64,000 bases of DNA from Paraktedonobacter sp034437695. Its GTDB lineage: Bacteria > Chloroflexota > Ktedonobacteria > Ktedonobacterales > Ktedonobacteraceae. The first letter of the stretch is position 1; every line of letters starts with the position of its first letter. The position numbers were made by a program, and so were the translations under genes. The stretch lies in the NCBI GenBank assembly GCA_034437695.1, contig DAOTTJ010000047.1, forward strand, positions 8,764 to 72,763, read 5' to 3'. The notes under the pieces were generated by a model. It did not search any database, was not told the DNA's origin, and worked only from the letters and a program-made list of their open reading frames with translations. Shown one piece after another: positions 8,581 to 17,978 of this stretch.

Positions 8581-9233
8581 CCAGAACTGATGGATAACGC
8601 GCTCTTCGGACTTCCCTGTCTTTCTCTTCTGCATTTGGAATGAGCGTTCATTCCAAATGCTGAGCAAAAAAATGAGCGTGTAATGGCATCCCAGCAGGCA
8701 GCCATCGCCTGCTCAATGGTGGCCTGATCCAGGTGAATGTGCTGCGTCATGTGCGCTTCGACCAGCGCATTCATTGCCCCGGTGATCAGCGCCATCATCA
8801 CACCAGGCAGCATCGCTTTCAGCAACCACTGGTGTGTGGCATCAATCAGCACTTGCTTGAGGCCCGCGACCAGCGCCGATACCTCGCCTTTGGCCCGCTC
8901 CTGGATAAAAGGAACCAGCGCCAGTTGGTTTGCCAGGAGGAATTCGCGCGGGTGCTCAATGCCGTACCAAACCATACTGGCGAGCAGAAAGACTACACGC
9001 ACCGCCACTGCATGCGTTGTGTCATAGCCCCCCAGAACATGCTCAGTCATCGCGGCTTTTATCTCGCTGAACAGGCAAATCACGAGATCTTCCTTGCTGG
9101 GAAAATAGTCGTAGATGGTCCCCATCCCAACCTGCGCCCGCTGCACAATCTGGGACATGGCCACATCCTGCAATCCCTGCTCGCAAATAAGGTCGCCAGC
9201 ATCACCTCTCATACCGCCTCGAATAACCACCAT
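8577..9233 (-). CDS. TetR family regulator, probably decaying
   Basis: 218 codons. The HTH is clear (LICEQGLQDVAMSQIVQRAQVGMGTIYDYFPSKEDLV), followed by an all-helical ligand domain. Two things are odd. The residues that should form helix 1 are not conserved (MVVIRGGMRGDAG), and no good ribosome site precedes either candidate start (9233 or 9212). After the natural end near WDAITRSFF, the frame runs about 30 more codons through a perfect palindrome that looks like this regulator's own operator. The gene may have lost its original stop. Its likely target, the oxidoreductase at 8531, is only a fragment, so the whole unit may be degenerating. Confidence 0.65.
   Translation of the reverse strand: MVVIRGGMRGDAGDLICEQGLQDVAMSQIVQRAQVGMGTIYDYFPSKEDLVICLFSEIKAAMTEHVLGGYDTTHAVAVRVVFLLASMVWYGIEHPREFLLANQLALVPFIQERAKGEVSALVAGLKQVLIDATHQWLLKAMLPGVMMALITGAMNALVEAHMTQHIHLDQATIEQAMAACWDAITRSFFCSAFGMNAHSKCRRERQGSPKSALSISSG
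8631..8660. promoter_or_regulatory. TetR-type operator palindrome
   Basis: GCATTTGGAATGA (8631-8643), a GCGT spacer, then the exact inverted copy (8648-8660). The core AATGAGCGTTCATT resembles classic TetR-family operators. It lies about 100 bases upstream of the oxidoreductase fragment and inside the 3' tail of the tetR reading frame. Confidence 0.6.
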
Positions 9234-9758
9234 ACAACGCAGGCAATACTCGCTAGGACACCCTCTATCGTATCTGGCACACGAGTGCTTGTACCTCCAA
9301 CCCCTGTAAACCCGCCAACCATAAGATGTGGACAGAACAGGTGGTCACACAAATCATCTCCCAGGGCCAGGACAGCAGCGCCAACAGCATCAGTCCGGGT
9401 ACCACTACCTAGCTCCCACCAACTCGCAGGACGACACCGATTGCGCTGGCTTTGGGTGGATACCCGATTATGCCGATACAACAGCTGCAGCCCATTTCTA
9501 GTACGGCGAGCTTCCTGGTTTCGGCACGCTGCTGCTTCCCAGTCCATCTGGCAATCTTACCGCCGATACATACGCGACAACCTTTGGTTGAAATTCTCCC
9601 CGCAATGGGAACAAACTGATCCACGTCACTACCTGGCTGGTATGCTGCTAGAAGCAGATGCGTATGCCGAGCGCAACACTGATCTCGCAAACAGATAATC
9701 TCTATGCCGGCGAGAACGCCCCAACCCCGGCTGGGGAACAGTCTCCAATATACTTTCT

Positions 9759-9805
9759 CTTTTGTTTTGCGTGTTTTGCCTCCGGCAAAACACGCAAAAC
9801 AAAAG
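9759..9805. repeat. Perfect 22-bp hairpin with a 3-base loop
   Basis: Arms 9759-9780 and 9784-9805 are fully complementary (inner arm GTGTTTTGCC, loop TCC). Four smaller perfect hairpins follow: GCAGAGAG at 9807-9825, GTCAATC at about 9846-9862, AAGGGGT at about 9877-9893 and TCTGCG at about 9936-9951. This density suggests a structured repeat rather than one terminator. Confidence 0.7.
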
Positions 9806-9982
9806 TGCAGAGAGCACCTCTCTGCTCCCTTCATACTTATTGCTCTGTCAATCTTCGATTGACGGCAGCAGGGATGCAAGGGGTGCAACCCCTTGAATGG
9901 GGTCGGGGGCGCAGCGACAGCCTTCTTTCCCCCTCTGCGTCGCCGCAGACGACGCGTCAGAGGAAGCTTGACAAAGCATTAT

Positions 9983-10027
9983 GGGTGGGGCGGTCTTGCC
10001 CGACCATTAGGGAAGGACAAAAAACCT
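9983..10027 (+). repeat. Dispersed repeat, module B
   Basis: This stretch (GGGTGGGGCGGTCTTGC, then GGGAAGGACAAAAAACCT) matches 21092-21137 over about 45 bases with few differences. The second site also carries modules found at 57910-58023. Confidence 0.75.
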
Positions 10028-10135
10028 CCCTGTGAAAACTATCTCGAATGGCTACGATGAGCAAGATTCTCTTGATTATCGTACTGCGATTGGCTATACT
10101 CCTTCCAGGAAATAGATATGAGAGGGAGATTTTCG

Positions 10136-10552
10136 ATGAGCCAGAACAAGCCACAGGTAGGCTATTTAAGAAGCTGTATGGACAGGCGTTTCCTGGCCCC
10201 AACTCGTCAGGCATTTGAACAGATTGCGAGACTTGGGGCGACCGAGTATTATCACGAAGCTTTTGCTGGCGGGACGCTTGGAGTTCAGCCCGAGGTCAAC
10301 GGTGCTCAGTACGTGTACGATCGTTCTTTTAAACATGAGCAAGATTTTACCTTGATCTACATGGGTTGGCAGGTCCATCTCGACCATTGTGGCGGACTTC
10401 CAGGCAAGACAGATCCACAGATAGAAGAGGCGTTCAGGGATTTAATCTATAGCGGAGACATACAAAGAACCTATCCCCAGGTGAGGCATGTCTTCTTTGT
10501 CGCTCAAACGAAGAATGGTCAGCCTGCCGTTGAGGTTATAAGTATGGGCTAA
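10136..10552 (+). CDS. Small beta-carbonic-anhydrase-like protein
   Basis: 138 residues. I chose ATG 10136 (MSQNKPQVGYLRS) because GAGAGGGAG lies eight bases upstream. The pattern SCMDRR near the N-terminus followed by HLDHCGG near residue 82 resembles the CxDxR and HxxC zinc-site pattern of beta-carbonic anhydrases, with one extra residue between His and Cys. The protein is shorter than a normal beta enzyme (about 190-220 residues). It may be a carbonic-anhydrase-like protein of another role. It stands alone, followed by a clear terminator and convergent with rph. The assignment is an inference from motif spacing. Confidence 0.5.
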   Translation: MSQNKPQVGYLRSCMDRRFLAPTRQAFEQIARLGATEYYHEAFAGGTLGVQPEVNGAQYVYDRSFKHEQDFTLIYMGWQVHLDHCGGLPGKTDPQIEEAFRDLIYSGDIQRTYPQVRHVFFVAQTKNGQPAVEVISMG

Positions 10553-10562
10553 CAATAGATGG

Positions 10563-10600
10563 GTAGACTCAGGTGGCAACTGCCCATAGCCTGAGTCTAC
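10563..10600. terminator. 11-bp hairpin between convergent genes
   Basis: GTAGACTCAGG (10563-10573) pairs with 10590-10600. It lies 11 bases after the stop of the small protein and before the stop of rph, so it can serve both directions. Confidence 0.6.
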
Positions 10601-10632
10601 TTATCTAGAAAAACGAAACAACATCTTCCCCA

Positions 10633-13248
10633 TTATAAGATTTCTACATAGCCCTCTGTTCCATTCACGCGAATTCGTTGCCCATCTTTTATCAGTTTGG
10701 TAGCACGTTCCACTCCGATCACTGCTGGTAAGCCATATTCACGTGCGATCACTGCTCCATGAGTCATCAGCCCACCAACTTCAGTGACCAGGCCTTTTAT
10801 GGAGACAAACAAGGGTGTCCAGCTTGGGTCTGTAAAGGTGGTGACAACTATATCTCCATCTTCCAGATCCGCATCTTCCATGCGTAAGATGACACGTGCT
10901 CGTCCCTCTATCACTCCACCAGAAACGGGTAAACCGACCATTGCTTCGGCTGGGAGATTTTCCCGTTTGTACTTACCTGCAATAATTTCTCCATCAGACG
11001 TGAGAACACGTGGCGGAGTGAGTTTTTCATAGCATAGGTACTCGTCTTCTCGTTGACCGATGATCTGGTCATCCAGTTTCTTTGTGTATACAACTTCGCG
11101 AAGTTCTTCAAAAGTGAGGTAGAAGATATCTTCTTTTTCATGCAGAACATTGGCTTGTACGAGTTGTTCGGCTTCTTTCAGTAAAGCCTGCTTATAAACG
11201 AAGTAGCGATGAACCAAGCCGTACTTTGGATATTCACGGTACCCGATGAAATTTCGGATGAGGCTGATCATTCGTTTTGTCTCTTTGGCTTTTTGTTCAC
11301 CATCTGGTAATTGCTTCAAGCGGTCGAGTACCTCTTGTTCTTTTTTCAATGCTTCCTGTCGCCCTTGCTCAAATCTCCGCTTGCTTTCACCTGGTTCAAA
11401 GTTTTTGATGTTACTGAGAATCAGGGGAACAAGAATCGTTGGTCTTTCGCTCCAACGAGGTCTCGTAATATCGATTTCCCCGGCACAGCGCATTCCATAG
11501 GTGTTGAGATAAGCAGAGAGCGCGTCCCGGCTTTCCTGCCCCCCATCAAACTGAAGCAGTTCATCCAAAAAGCTTTCACCTTTTCCATGCTGTAAGTAAT
11601 TGATTACTTCAGGATAAGGGCGAATGACATCTGCGACATCCAATAGCTCCAGACCCATTTCCGAAGTGATATTATTTGACACCGATTGAGAAAGCGTGTC
11701 TGCTACGTTTTTTTCACCTAACCACTCCTTCATGTGTTCATTGATCCATGAGGAAGCGTTCATAGCAGTCATAATCACCCCAAAACCTTGCGGACCAGAT
11801 AAGCTCTTCTTCAATTGCTGAATGTCTTCCAAAATAAAATCAATCAGATCAGATCCTGATTTCGCTTTGATGTTTTGCTTTAGCTCTTCTATTAATGTTT
11901 CACTCCGCTTGATCAAATCAGAAACGATTGCCGGATCGTATTCGTTGAGTGTTTGAAAATCCGCGAGCGACCGACCTTGATTGCTTTTACCGGGAGTCTT
12001 TTCTTGCTTCTCATCTGGTAACGATTGTATAAAATCTCCCCGTTCTATGATGGTTACCAATGCATCTTTTATGAGCGGATCGCCTTTTCCCATAACATCT
12101 ACTATCCTTTCTCTGCTAACAGGTGAAGCCAGCAGAGGCGTAACATCAACAAACAATCTTCCACCAGCTTTACGCATCAGTGCATTCGTGGTTAACAGGA
12201 AAAAAGACAATCCCAATGGTTTCATTGGGTCGGTCATCATCTGTCCGTGACCAACAGATACATACACGTGATTTTCCTGATCAATTGCTTCAGGAATAGG
12301 GTACAGAGTAGTAATTGGCCGAGTCTGGACAATGTAAAATGTCTCATCAACCAGGCACCATTCGATGTCCTGGGGGCAACCGAAATGTGCTTCGATCTTT
12401 CGGCCTATGCGCTCAAGCTGCAACATCTGCTCATCCATCAGCGCTTGCCTGTTCTGCCGCTCAGGTTCAATCTCCTGGGCTTTCGTACCGCCATCTTTTA
12501 AGGCAGAAATAGCCAGCTTCTTGGTGGATATCTTCTTCTCGATAATCTTGCCATCACGTACTTTATAGCTATCCGCATTTACTAGCCCGGAGACCAGGGC
12601 CTCACCAAGTCCGAAGCTGGCATCAATGGATAATACTTTCCGATGAGAGGTGACGGGATCGGCAGTAAATACAATCCCCGCCACCTGCGGGAAGACCATC
12701 TTTTGCACAACTACAGACAGATGGACTTCCCGGTGGTCGAAGCCATTTTGCAGGCGGTACATGACTGCTCTCTCGGTAAACAGCGATGCACAGCACTTGC
12801 TGATATGCTTGAGGATTGCCTCTTCTCCGAGAATGTTCAAATATGTATCCTGCTGGCCTGCAAAGGAGGCCGTTGGTAAATCCTCTGCCGTTGCGCTGGA
12901 TCGCACTGCGTAGGCACGTTTTTCTCCAAGCCTGGTGAGGTGGCGGGTGATCTCTTCATGCATGTCTTCAGGGATGGCTACCCCTTCGATGACCCTGCGA
13001 ATCTCACCACTCAGTTCACTGATTTTCTTCCGGTCTTCCACTTTGAGAAGCGCTAACTGATCAAGTAATAAGTTTATCGACGACGTCTCCCCAATGATAC
13101 GCTGAAAGGCTTCCGTAGAAAGACAAAAGCCATCTGGTACGCGTATTCCTTCTATCTTGGAGAGTTCCCCCAGGTTCGCACCTTTCCCCCCAACAACTAT
13201 GCGTTTTGTTTGGTCAATGTCTTGAAAACCAAGCACATAGGAACTCAT
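10633..13248 (-). CDS. rph: Rifampicin phosphotransferase
   Basis: 871 residues, the usual length for RPH. This cytosolic enzyme transfers the beta-phosphate of ATP to a hydroxyl of rifamycins, inactivating them. The ATP-grasp domain is N-terminal (VVGGKGANLGELSKIEG, AVRSSATAEDLPTASFAGQ, then IEWCLVDETFYIVQTRPITT). The rifampicin-binding domain is in the middle. The C-terminal swivelling domain carries the phospho-His in LVTEVGGLMTHGAVIAREYG (His at about residue 830). I chose ATG 13248 (MSSYVLGFQDID) because GGAGGG lies directly upstream; an in-frame start at 13389 gives an unrelated tail. The protein reads like Firmicutes RPH along its whole length. PEP synthase, the main look-alike, is a poorer match. 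A TGCTGATTTCAGCA palindrome lies about 145 bases upstream. Confidence 0.93.
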   Translation of the reverse strand: MSSYVLGFQDIDQTKRIVVGGKGANLGELSKIEGIRVPDGFCLSTEAFQRIIGETSSINLLLDQLALLKVEDRKKISELSGEIRRVIEGVAIPEDMHEEITRHLTRLGEKRAYAVRSSATAEDLPTASFAGQQDTYLNILGEEAILKHISKCCASLFTERAVMYRLQNGFDHREVHLSVVVQKMVFPQVAGIVFTADPVTSHRKVLSIDASFGLGEALVSGLVNADSYKVRDGKIIEKKISTKKLAISALKDGGTKAQEIEPERQNRQALMDEQMLQLERIGRKIEAHFGCPQDIEWCLVDETFYIVQTRPITTLYPIPEAIDQENHVYVSVGHGQMMTDPMKPLGLSFFLLTTNALMRKAGGRLFVDVTPLLASPVSRERIVDVMGKGDPLIKDALVTIIERGDFIQSLPDEKQEKTPGKSNQGRSLADFQTLNEYDPAIVSDLIKRSETLIEELKQNIKAKSGSDLIDFILEDIQQLKKSLSGPQGFGVIMTAMNASSWINEHMKEWLGEKNVADTLSQSVSNNITSEMGLELLDVADVIRPYPEVINYLQHGKGESFLDELLQFDGGQESRDALSAYLNTYGMRCAGEIDITRPRWSERPTILVPLILSNIKNFEPGESKRRFEQGRQEALKKEQEVLDRLKQLPDGEQKAKETKRMISLIRNFIGYREYPKYGLVHRYFVYKQALLKEAEQLVQANVLHEKEDIFYLTFEELREVVYTKKLDDQIIGQREDEYLCYEKLTPPRVLTSDGEIIAGKYKRENLPAEAMVGLPVSGGVIEGRARVILRMEDADLEDGDIVVTTFTDPSWTPLFVSIKGLVTEVGGLMTHGAVIAREYGLPAVIGVERATKLIKDGQRIRVNGTEGYVEIL

Positions 13249-13595
13249 CTGTTTCCCTCCTCTGGCAAATCCTTCTTTGATAAGGTGGATGACATCCTTC
13301 AGGCTAAAACGTTTGTGCTTCTTAGCCCAGTATACAAACAACCCCCTTTCGCACACAGCGAGGATCTGGCACACGCCTGATGAGGCCATGTGCTGATTTC
13401 AGCATACACAAGAGGTATCTTTGCTCAATGGAGAGCTTTCACCTCAGGTGCGAAAGATGCGCGTCACTTCCGTGTGAGTATAGAGGAAAGAACCCCAAAA
13501 AAGATCGTCCAAAAAGGCAGTGTGCGAGTAGACAGGAGGTGATACAATAAAAGTGGGAACAAGTGTGCTCGTTTTTGGGACATTTACTACGAGGT
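13249..13595. other. Upstream region of rph
   Basis: No gene is recognised. It holds a palindrome at 13391-13404 and, on the plus strand, a perfect AGGAGGTGAT at 13534-13543 followed nine bases later by a GTG that opens an 18-codon frame (13553-13609). That peptide would overlap the 3' end of the transglycosylase gene. Confidence 0.4.
13391..13404. promoter_or_regulatory. Palindrome upstream of rph
   Basis: TGCTGA-TT-TCAGCA is a perfect 14-base palindrome. Rifamycin resistance genes in other groups are induced through a conserved element in their promoters; this palindrome is not the actinobacterial sequence, and its link to rph is a guess. Confidence 0.3.
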
Positions 13596-14459
13596 TCAAA
13601 CACCCATAATTGTGGCAACGTAGTGCTGCGTTTCAACTGGCATACAACTGAGCCAGTTCGCCCCACAGGCGTTCTCGGCATTTTGTAACGATCCAGATCC
13701 CGCGTTATAGGCGGCCAGCGCTTTGGCGTAGCCACCATACTGTTTCGCATAGCGAGCCATCATCTGCGCGGCAGCCTGCAATGCCTGGGTCGGGTTGAAC
13801 GGATTGATCCCTAACCCGGCAGCTGTACCCGGCTCAAATTGTGCAATGCCTTCTGCTCCACCAGGCGAAACCGCGTAGGGATTGAAACCACTTTCCAGGG
13901 TAATCTGGCGCACAAAGTAGACAGGGGAGATGCCGGCATTCGTCGCGTCTTGCTCTGCCAGTACGACAAGCTGGCTGCGAGGAATAGTCATCGGTGGCAG
14001 ACCACTGCTGCTATTGGCGTTCGCTGTATTATTGGTACTGCTGGTGCTGACCGTCGGCTGAATGTTGTTCTGCGCATCCAGACTCTGCAAGTTTGTCCGC
14101 GCCGATTGCAGGAGAGAACCCAGCCTGGAGGTGAGGTTCCACGCACCCTGACCACTCGCGAGCGGCACCAGGGTCACTAACGTTCCCCCTAAGGCCAGCA
14201 GGATAATCAGCATGACGATGATATAGCGCGTACGCAGTTTTAAACGTCTGACGAGTATCTCACTGGTTGGAGCCTTCTTGCTGCGCTTTGTCTCGGCAGG
14301 AATAACCAGAACACGATTGGCCACAACCGGGGGTTTGGAAGATGCTCTGCTCCCAGGAAGCTCATCTATCATAGCTACAGCTTGCGGTCTGTTTTGCTCA
14401 ACCTCTTGTGGCTTCTCATTCTTTGGAAATAGACTCACTTGCTGCATACCCTGACGCAT
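13596..14459 (-). CDS. Membrane-anchored lytic transglycosylase (SLT domain)
   Basis: 287 residues with AAGGAGG seven bases before ATG 14459. A basic, proline-rich cytoplasmic N-terminus (1-75) is followed by one transmembrane helix (about 78-100, IIVMLIILLALGGTLVTLV), a Ser/Asn/Thr-rich linker, and an SLT domain from about 165. The SLT motifs are visible: the catalytic Glu in RQITLESGFNPYAVSPGGAEG, then IAQFEPGTAAGLG and AALAAYNAGSGSL. The enzyme should cleave peptidoglycan glycan strands outside the membrane, forming anhydro-muropeptides. It stands alone upstream of rph on the same strand, 347 bases apart, so co-transcription is unlikely. Confidence 0.88.
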   Translation of the reverse strand: MRQGMQQVSLFPKNEKPQEVEQNRPQAVAMIDELPGSRASSKPPVVANRVLVIPAETKRSKKAPTSEILVRRLKLRTRYIIVMLIILLALGGTLVTLVPLASGQGAWNLTSRLGSLLQSARTNLQSLDAQNNIQPTVSTSSTNNTANANSSSGLPPMTIPRSQLVVLAEQDATNAGISPVYFVRQITLESGFNPYAVSPGGAEGIAQFEPGTAAGLGINPFNPTQALQAAAQMMARYAKQYGGYAKALAAYNAGSGSLQNAENACGANWLSCMPVETQHYVATIMGV

Positions 14460-14834
14460 GATGCCTCCTTATCACAAAATAGGCAGGCGTCACACCTTTG
14501 ACTAAAAGCCTGCTTGTATTAGTCTACCGAGGTAGATTGGCATACGTCAATCGTTCGGGGAGAGAAGCGGTAAAAAATAGGCCGAAACTCCCATTGCTGG
14601 AGAGAATTCGAGCCGACCTGGCTCATCACTACTTACAAATTCTCCTGGCTACTTGTAGATCCCAAGATTCTGTGGGAAATTTCTGTACAATTCTGCTGGC
14701 CATAAGATATACTCTGACGAGAATGCTGGGTCAAGCGGTATCAAGAGCAAGGATTGGCTGGACTCGTTACGACGGCGCGAAAGGATATGGGTACGCTCCG
14801 AACAGTGCGTGTTGTTTCTGGAGGCGGAAAGGGA
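14460..14834 (+). other. Intergenic region between divergent genes
   Basis: No gene is seen. It holds the perfect palindrome TCTACC-GA-GGTAGA at about 14522-14535 and a GCAGGC/GCCTGC hairpin near 14482-14510. It must contain the promoters of the transglycosylase and of the AAA/TPR pseudogene. Confidence 0.35.
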
Positions 14835-17467
14835 ATGAACGCTATGGAACCCTCGACCAATCGACCTCTCCGGTGCTCGCAGATCATCGGTCGAACCGCT
14901 GCATTCGCTGCTCTTTGCTCGCTTGTAGAGCAAGCCAAAGAGGGGCAAGGTCACATTGCACTGATCGCGGGAGAGGCGGGGATCGGCAAATCACTTCTGG
15001 TGAGTGAGTTGAAAACCACTGCCGTTGCCCGGAAGTTCCTGGTTGTGCAGGGCGTCTGCTTCCCGACGGATCTGACCTATCCCTACTCACCCTTGCTCGA
15101 CCTCTTGCGTGCGCTCGTGGCTTCCAACCCGAGCGTCTCGCTCACTGCCGAGGTCTCGACCTTAGCTCGTGATCTCTTTCCTTTGCTCCCTGAACTAGTT
15201 CCTGACCAAGCAATCTCACCCTCACGTCTCGAACCCGAACAAGAGAAACGCCGTCTTTTCGCTGTCCTGGCGACATTCTTTCTCCACCTGTCAACACAGA
15301 CCCCCGTGCTTCTGATCATTGAGGATGTACACTGGAGCGACGACACGAGCCTGGACTTTCTTCACTATCTGGCACGGCGCTCTGCGTCTCAGCCACTTCT
15401 GCTCCTGATCACGTACCGCCATGAAGAGATACGGCCAGCGTTGAGCAACTGGCTTGCACAACTCGACCAAGAACGGCTCGCTCATGTGGTCAGGCTCGTG
15501 CCTCTTTCTCGTATCGAGGTCGATACGATATTGTCAACCATCTTTGAGGAGCGGCACACCAGTGTCGACATGCGCCGCTTTCTGCATGGGGAACTCCTGG
15601 ACGCTCTCTACACGCTGACAGAAGGCAACCCCTTTTTCATCGAGGAAACACTCAGCTCGCTCATCGCAGCCGGTGATATTTACTCCTTCCAGGGCTATTG
15701 GCATCGCAAGGCTGGTAGTGAGATCTCTATTCCACGAAGCGTCCAGGACTCAGTAGACCGGCGAACGGCACGCGTGAGCGAGGCAGCCAGACATGTGTTG
15801 ACCCTGGCTGCCGTGGCCGGGCGGCACTTTGATTTTGCCCTCCTCCAACAGCTTACCCAGTATGATGAGCACCAACTCCTCTTGCTCATGAAAGAGTTGA
15901 TCTCTGCTCAACTCGTGGTCGAAGAATCTGCTGACCAGTTTGCGTTTCGACACGCGTTGACGCGACAAGCCATTTATAGCCAATTGCTTACCCGTGAGCG
16001 TCGCATGCTACACCAGACTATTGCCGAAACCATGCAGCAGTCTGTCACAGCCAATCTGCCCCTGGAGGATCTCGCTTCGCATTTTTATCGGCGCAAGACT
16101 GGCAGAAAGCCGGAGCCTATGCACAACGCGCTGGGGAAAAAGCGCTAGGGCTGTATGCGCACCGTGCGGCCGTCGACTATTTCACCTGGGCGCTCTCTGC
16201 GGCTCATCATCTGTCTCTCCCTCCTGCACTTGCGTTGTACCGCGCACGCGGGCAGGCATATGAAACGCTCGGCGACTACACCCAGGCATTGGATGGTGCT
16301 CGCGAGGCGAATAATCGCTCGGCAGAATGGCAAAGCGCTATTGACCCTGGGGTTTCTGTGGGCAAGACGCGACTACACGCAGGCAGAATCATGGTTTCGC
16401 CAGGCGCTGGTCTTAGCGCAGTCGCTCAATGATCCGGCTCTCTACGCGCATAGCCTCAACCGCATCGGCAATTGGCACCTGAATGCGGAGCACCCACACG
16501 AGGCCCTGAGCGCCCACCGAGAGGCATTGACGATTTTTGAGCACCTCCAGGATTCCCCTGGCATCGCGGAGACACTGGACCTGCTGGGCATGACAAGCTA
16601 TCTTGGGGGCGATCTGATTGGGGTACTGCATACTACCAGCAGGCAGTCGTGCTCTTTCGTCGGCTGGGGAACAAGCCTGGCAACCTTAGCGTTGCGAGGT
16701 CCGACCTCTCAAACGGATACCCTGGTCTCGGTAGCGAGTTTAACCGAAGGAATCCAGGACGCTGAACTCGCTTTACGCATTGCACGCGAGATTGGACAGC
16801 GCTCTGCTGAAGCGTATGTGCTCTTCCAGCTAGGACTCTGTCTGGGATCTCAGGGAGAGTACGGGCGTGCTATAGCGACAGCGCGGCAGAGCCTGGACAT
16901 CTCTGAGGAAATTGAGCATCGCCAATGGCAAACGGCCGCCCATACCGTTCTCGGGGGAATAGATAGCGGCCTGCTCGCCTACCCGCAGGCCCTTGAGCAC
17001 TTCAAGCAAGCGTTGGCACTTGCACAGGAGATCGGCTCCATCTTTTGGACACACATCACGATGGGATACCTCGCCTCTACAGCCATCTTGCTGCATGATC
17101 TTCCCCAGGCGGAAACGATCCTGCATGCCACACCAAGTTCTGATAGGCCCGCGCAAACGATGGCACAGCATATGGTCTGGGGTGCATCCGTGGAACTTGC
17201 ACTCGCACGGGGAAAGCCTACTCACGCCTTAGAAATGCTCGATCAGTTGATCCCTTCCACCACACAGGGAGCTGAGGGGCAAAGCAGCCTGCGCGTCTTA
17301 AAACTGCGCGGCGAAGCACTCGTGGCATTACAACAACCAGCCGAAGCCGAAATGGCCTTCACGAGCGCATACGAGATTGCTCGGACGCAGGGAGTGCGGC
17401 CGAGGCACCTGCACCTGTGTATTTCCCTCGGCAATCTCTATCATGCCGAGGCTCGACAGAAGGAACT
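14835..17467 (+). pseudogene. AAA ATPase / TPR regulator (LAL-like), frameshifted
   Basis: A large STAND-type regulator. The ATPase part is intact from ATG 14835 (GGAGG ten bases upstream): IIGRTAAFAALCSLVEQA, Walker A GEAGIGKS, Walker B VLLIIEDVHWSDD, then the helical domain ending RQAIYSQLLTRERRMLHQTIAE. Near 16090 the frame shifts; the TPR part continues as AQDWQKAGAYAQRAGEKAL in another frame, shifts again near 16335 (GFLWARRDYTQAESWFRQAL), and a compensating pair of shifts lies near 16630-16690. The TPR domain ends abruptly near 17467, where PIG-L deacetylase sequence begins, so no C-terminal effector such as a LuxR HTH remains. Relatives work as MalT-like ATP-dependent regulators. Confidence 0.85.
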
Positions 17468-17835
17468 ACTGGACATGGTGGAAGTACTTGGCATTGGCTC
17501 TGTTGATTTTCTTGACTGCCCTGATGGAGATCTTGACCAGGCCGATTCGTGCCTTGATCGTCGGGAAGATCGTCGGCCATCTCCGACATATCAGGCCAGA
17601 TGTTGTTATCACCTTTGGACCCTATGGTGGATATGGACACCCGGATCACATTGCTATTTCCCAGTTGACTACGACGGCGATTGTGGAGGCCGCTAACCCG
17701 CTCTCGCCGTTCTCCCAGCAGTTGGTTCCACACAGTGTCTCAAAGTTCTATTACATGGCCGAGACCGATATGATTCCCATTGTCTACTAGGGACACCAGG
17801 TGGCCTATCATTTCGTGCGCAAGGTCAACGCTTGA
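17468..17835 (+). pseudogene. PIG-L (LmbE-like) deacetylase fragment
   Basis: Central piece of a PIG-L family N-acetylglucosaminyl-type deacetylase, a Zn enzyme of mycothiol and bacillithiol type pathways. The sequence LGIGSVDFLDCPDGDLDQAD continues in frame with the TPR protein, then a frameshift near 17550 leads to VGHLRHIRPDVVITFGPYGG and the metal motif HPDH. A TAG stop lies at 17788-17790 and a second stop at 17833-17835. The N-terminal metal motif (AHPDDE type) is missing. The fragment is joined directly to the AAA/TPR pseudogene, which marks a deletion junction. Confidence 0.8.
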
Positions 17836-17861
17836 ATAAAGAATAACCATGCCGAGGCCAG

Positions 17862-17893
17862 AAAATCGCCAGTTTCATGCTGGCGATTTTTTT
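17862..17893. terminator. Intrinsic terminator
   Basis: AAAATCGCCAG (17862-17872) pairs perfectly with CTGGCGATTTT (17880-17890), followed by TTT. The A-run on the left arm makes it bidirectional. Confidence 0.85.
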
Positions 17894-17978
17894 AATGGCA
17901 GATCAACGTGTCAAAACCTGGCGTCTTTCATAAGGAAGTGACACAAAAGAGAGACCCGCAAAATCTTGGAATTTATAG

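Larger units (their letters stand above)
9239..10135. other. Long non-coding or eroded stretch
   Basis: No intact gene is seen. Bases 9240-9700 have protein-like pieces in different frames. The best is on the plus strand, ending with a stop at 9696-9698 and reading WLKFSPQWEQTDPRHYLAG, then MLLEADAYAERNTDLANR; I do not recognise it. Bases 9755-9960 hold five consecutive hairpins, and 9983-10027 holds a dispersed repeat module. Confidence 0.4.

Noticed and set aside
8733..9698. Open frame of about 320 codons on the plus strand
   Set aside because: Most of it is antisense to the TetR gene. Only the last 40 codons look protein-like, and they have no recognised family.
10633..13248. Phosphoenolpyruvate synthase or pyruvate phosphate dikinase
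   Set aside because: The domain set is similar, but the middle domain and the full-length match are those of rifampicin phosphotransferase, and the PEP-synthase C-terminal barrel is missing.
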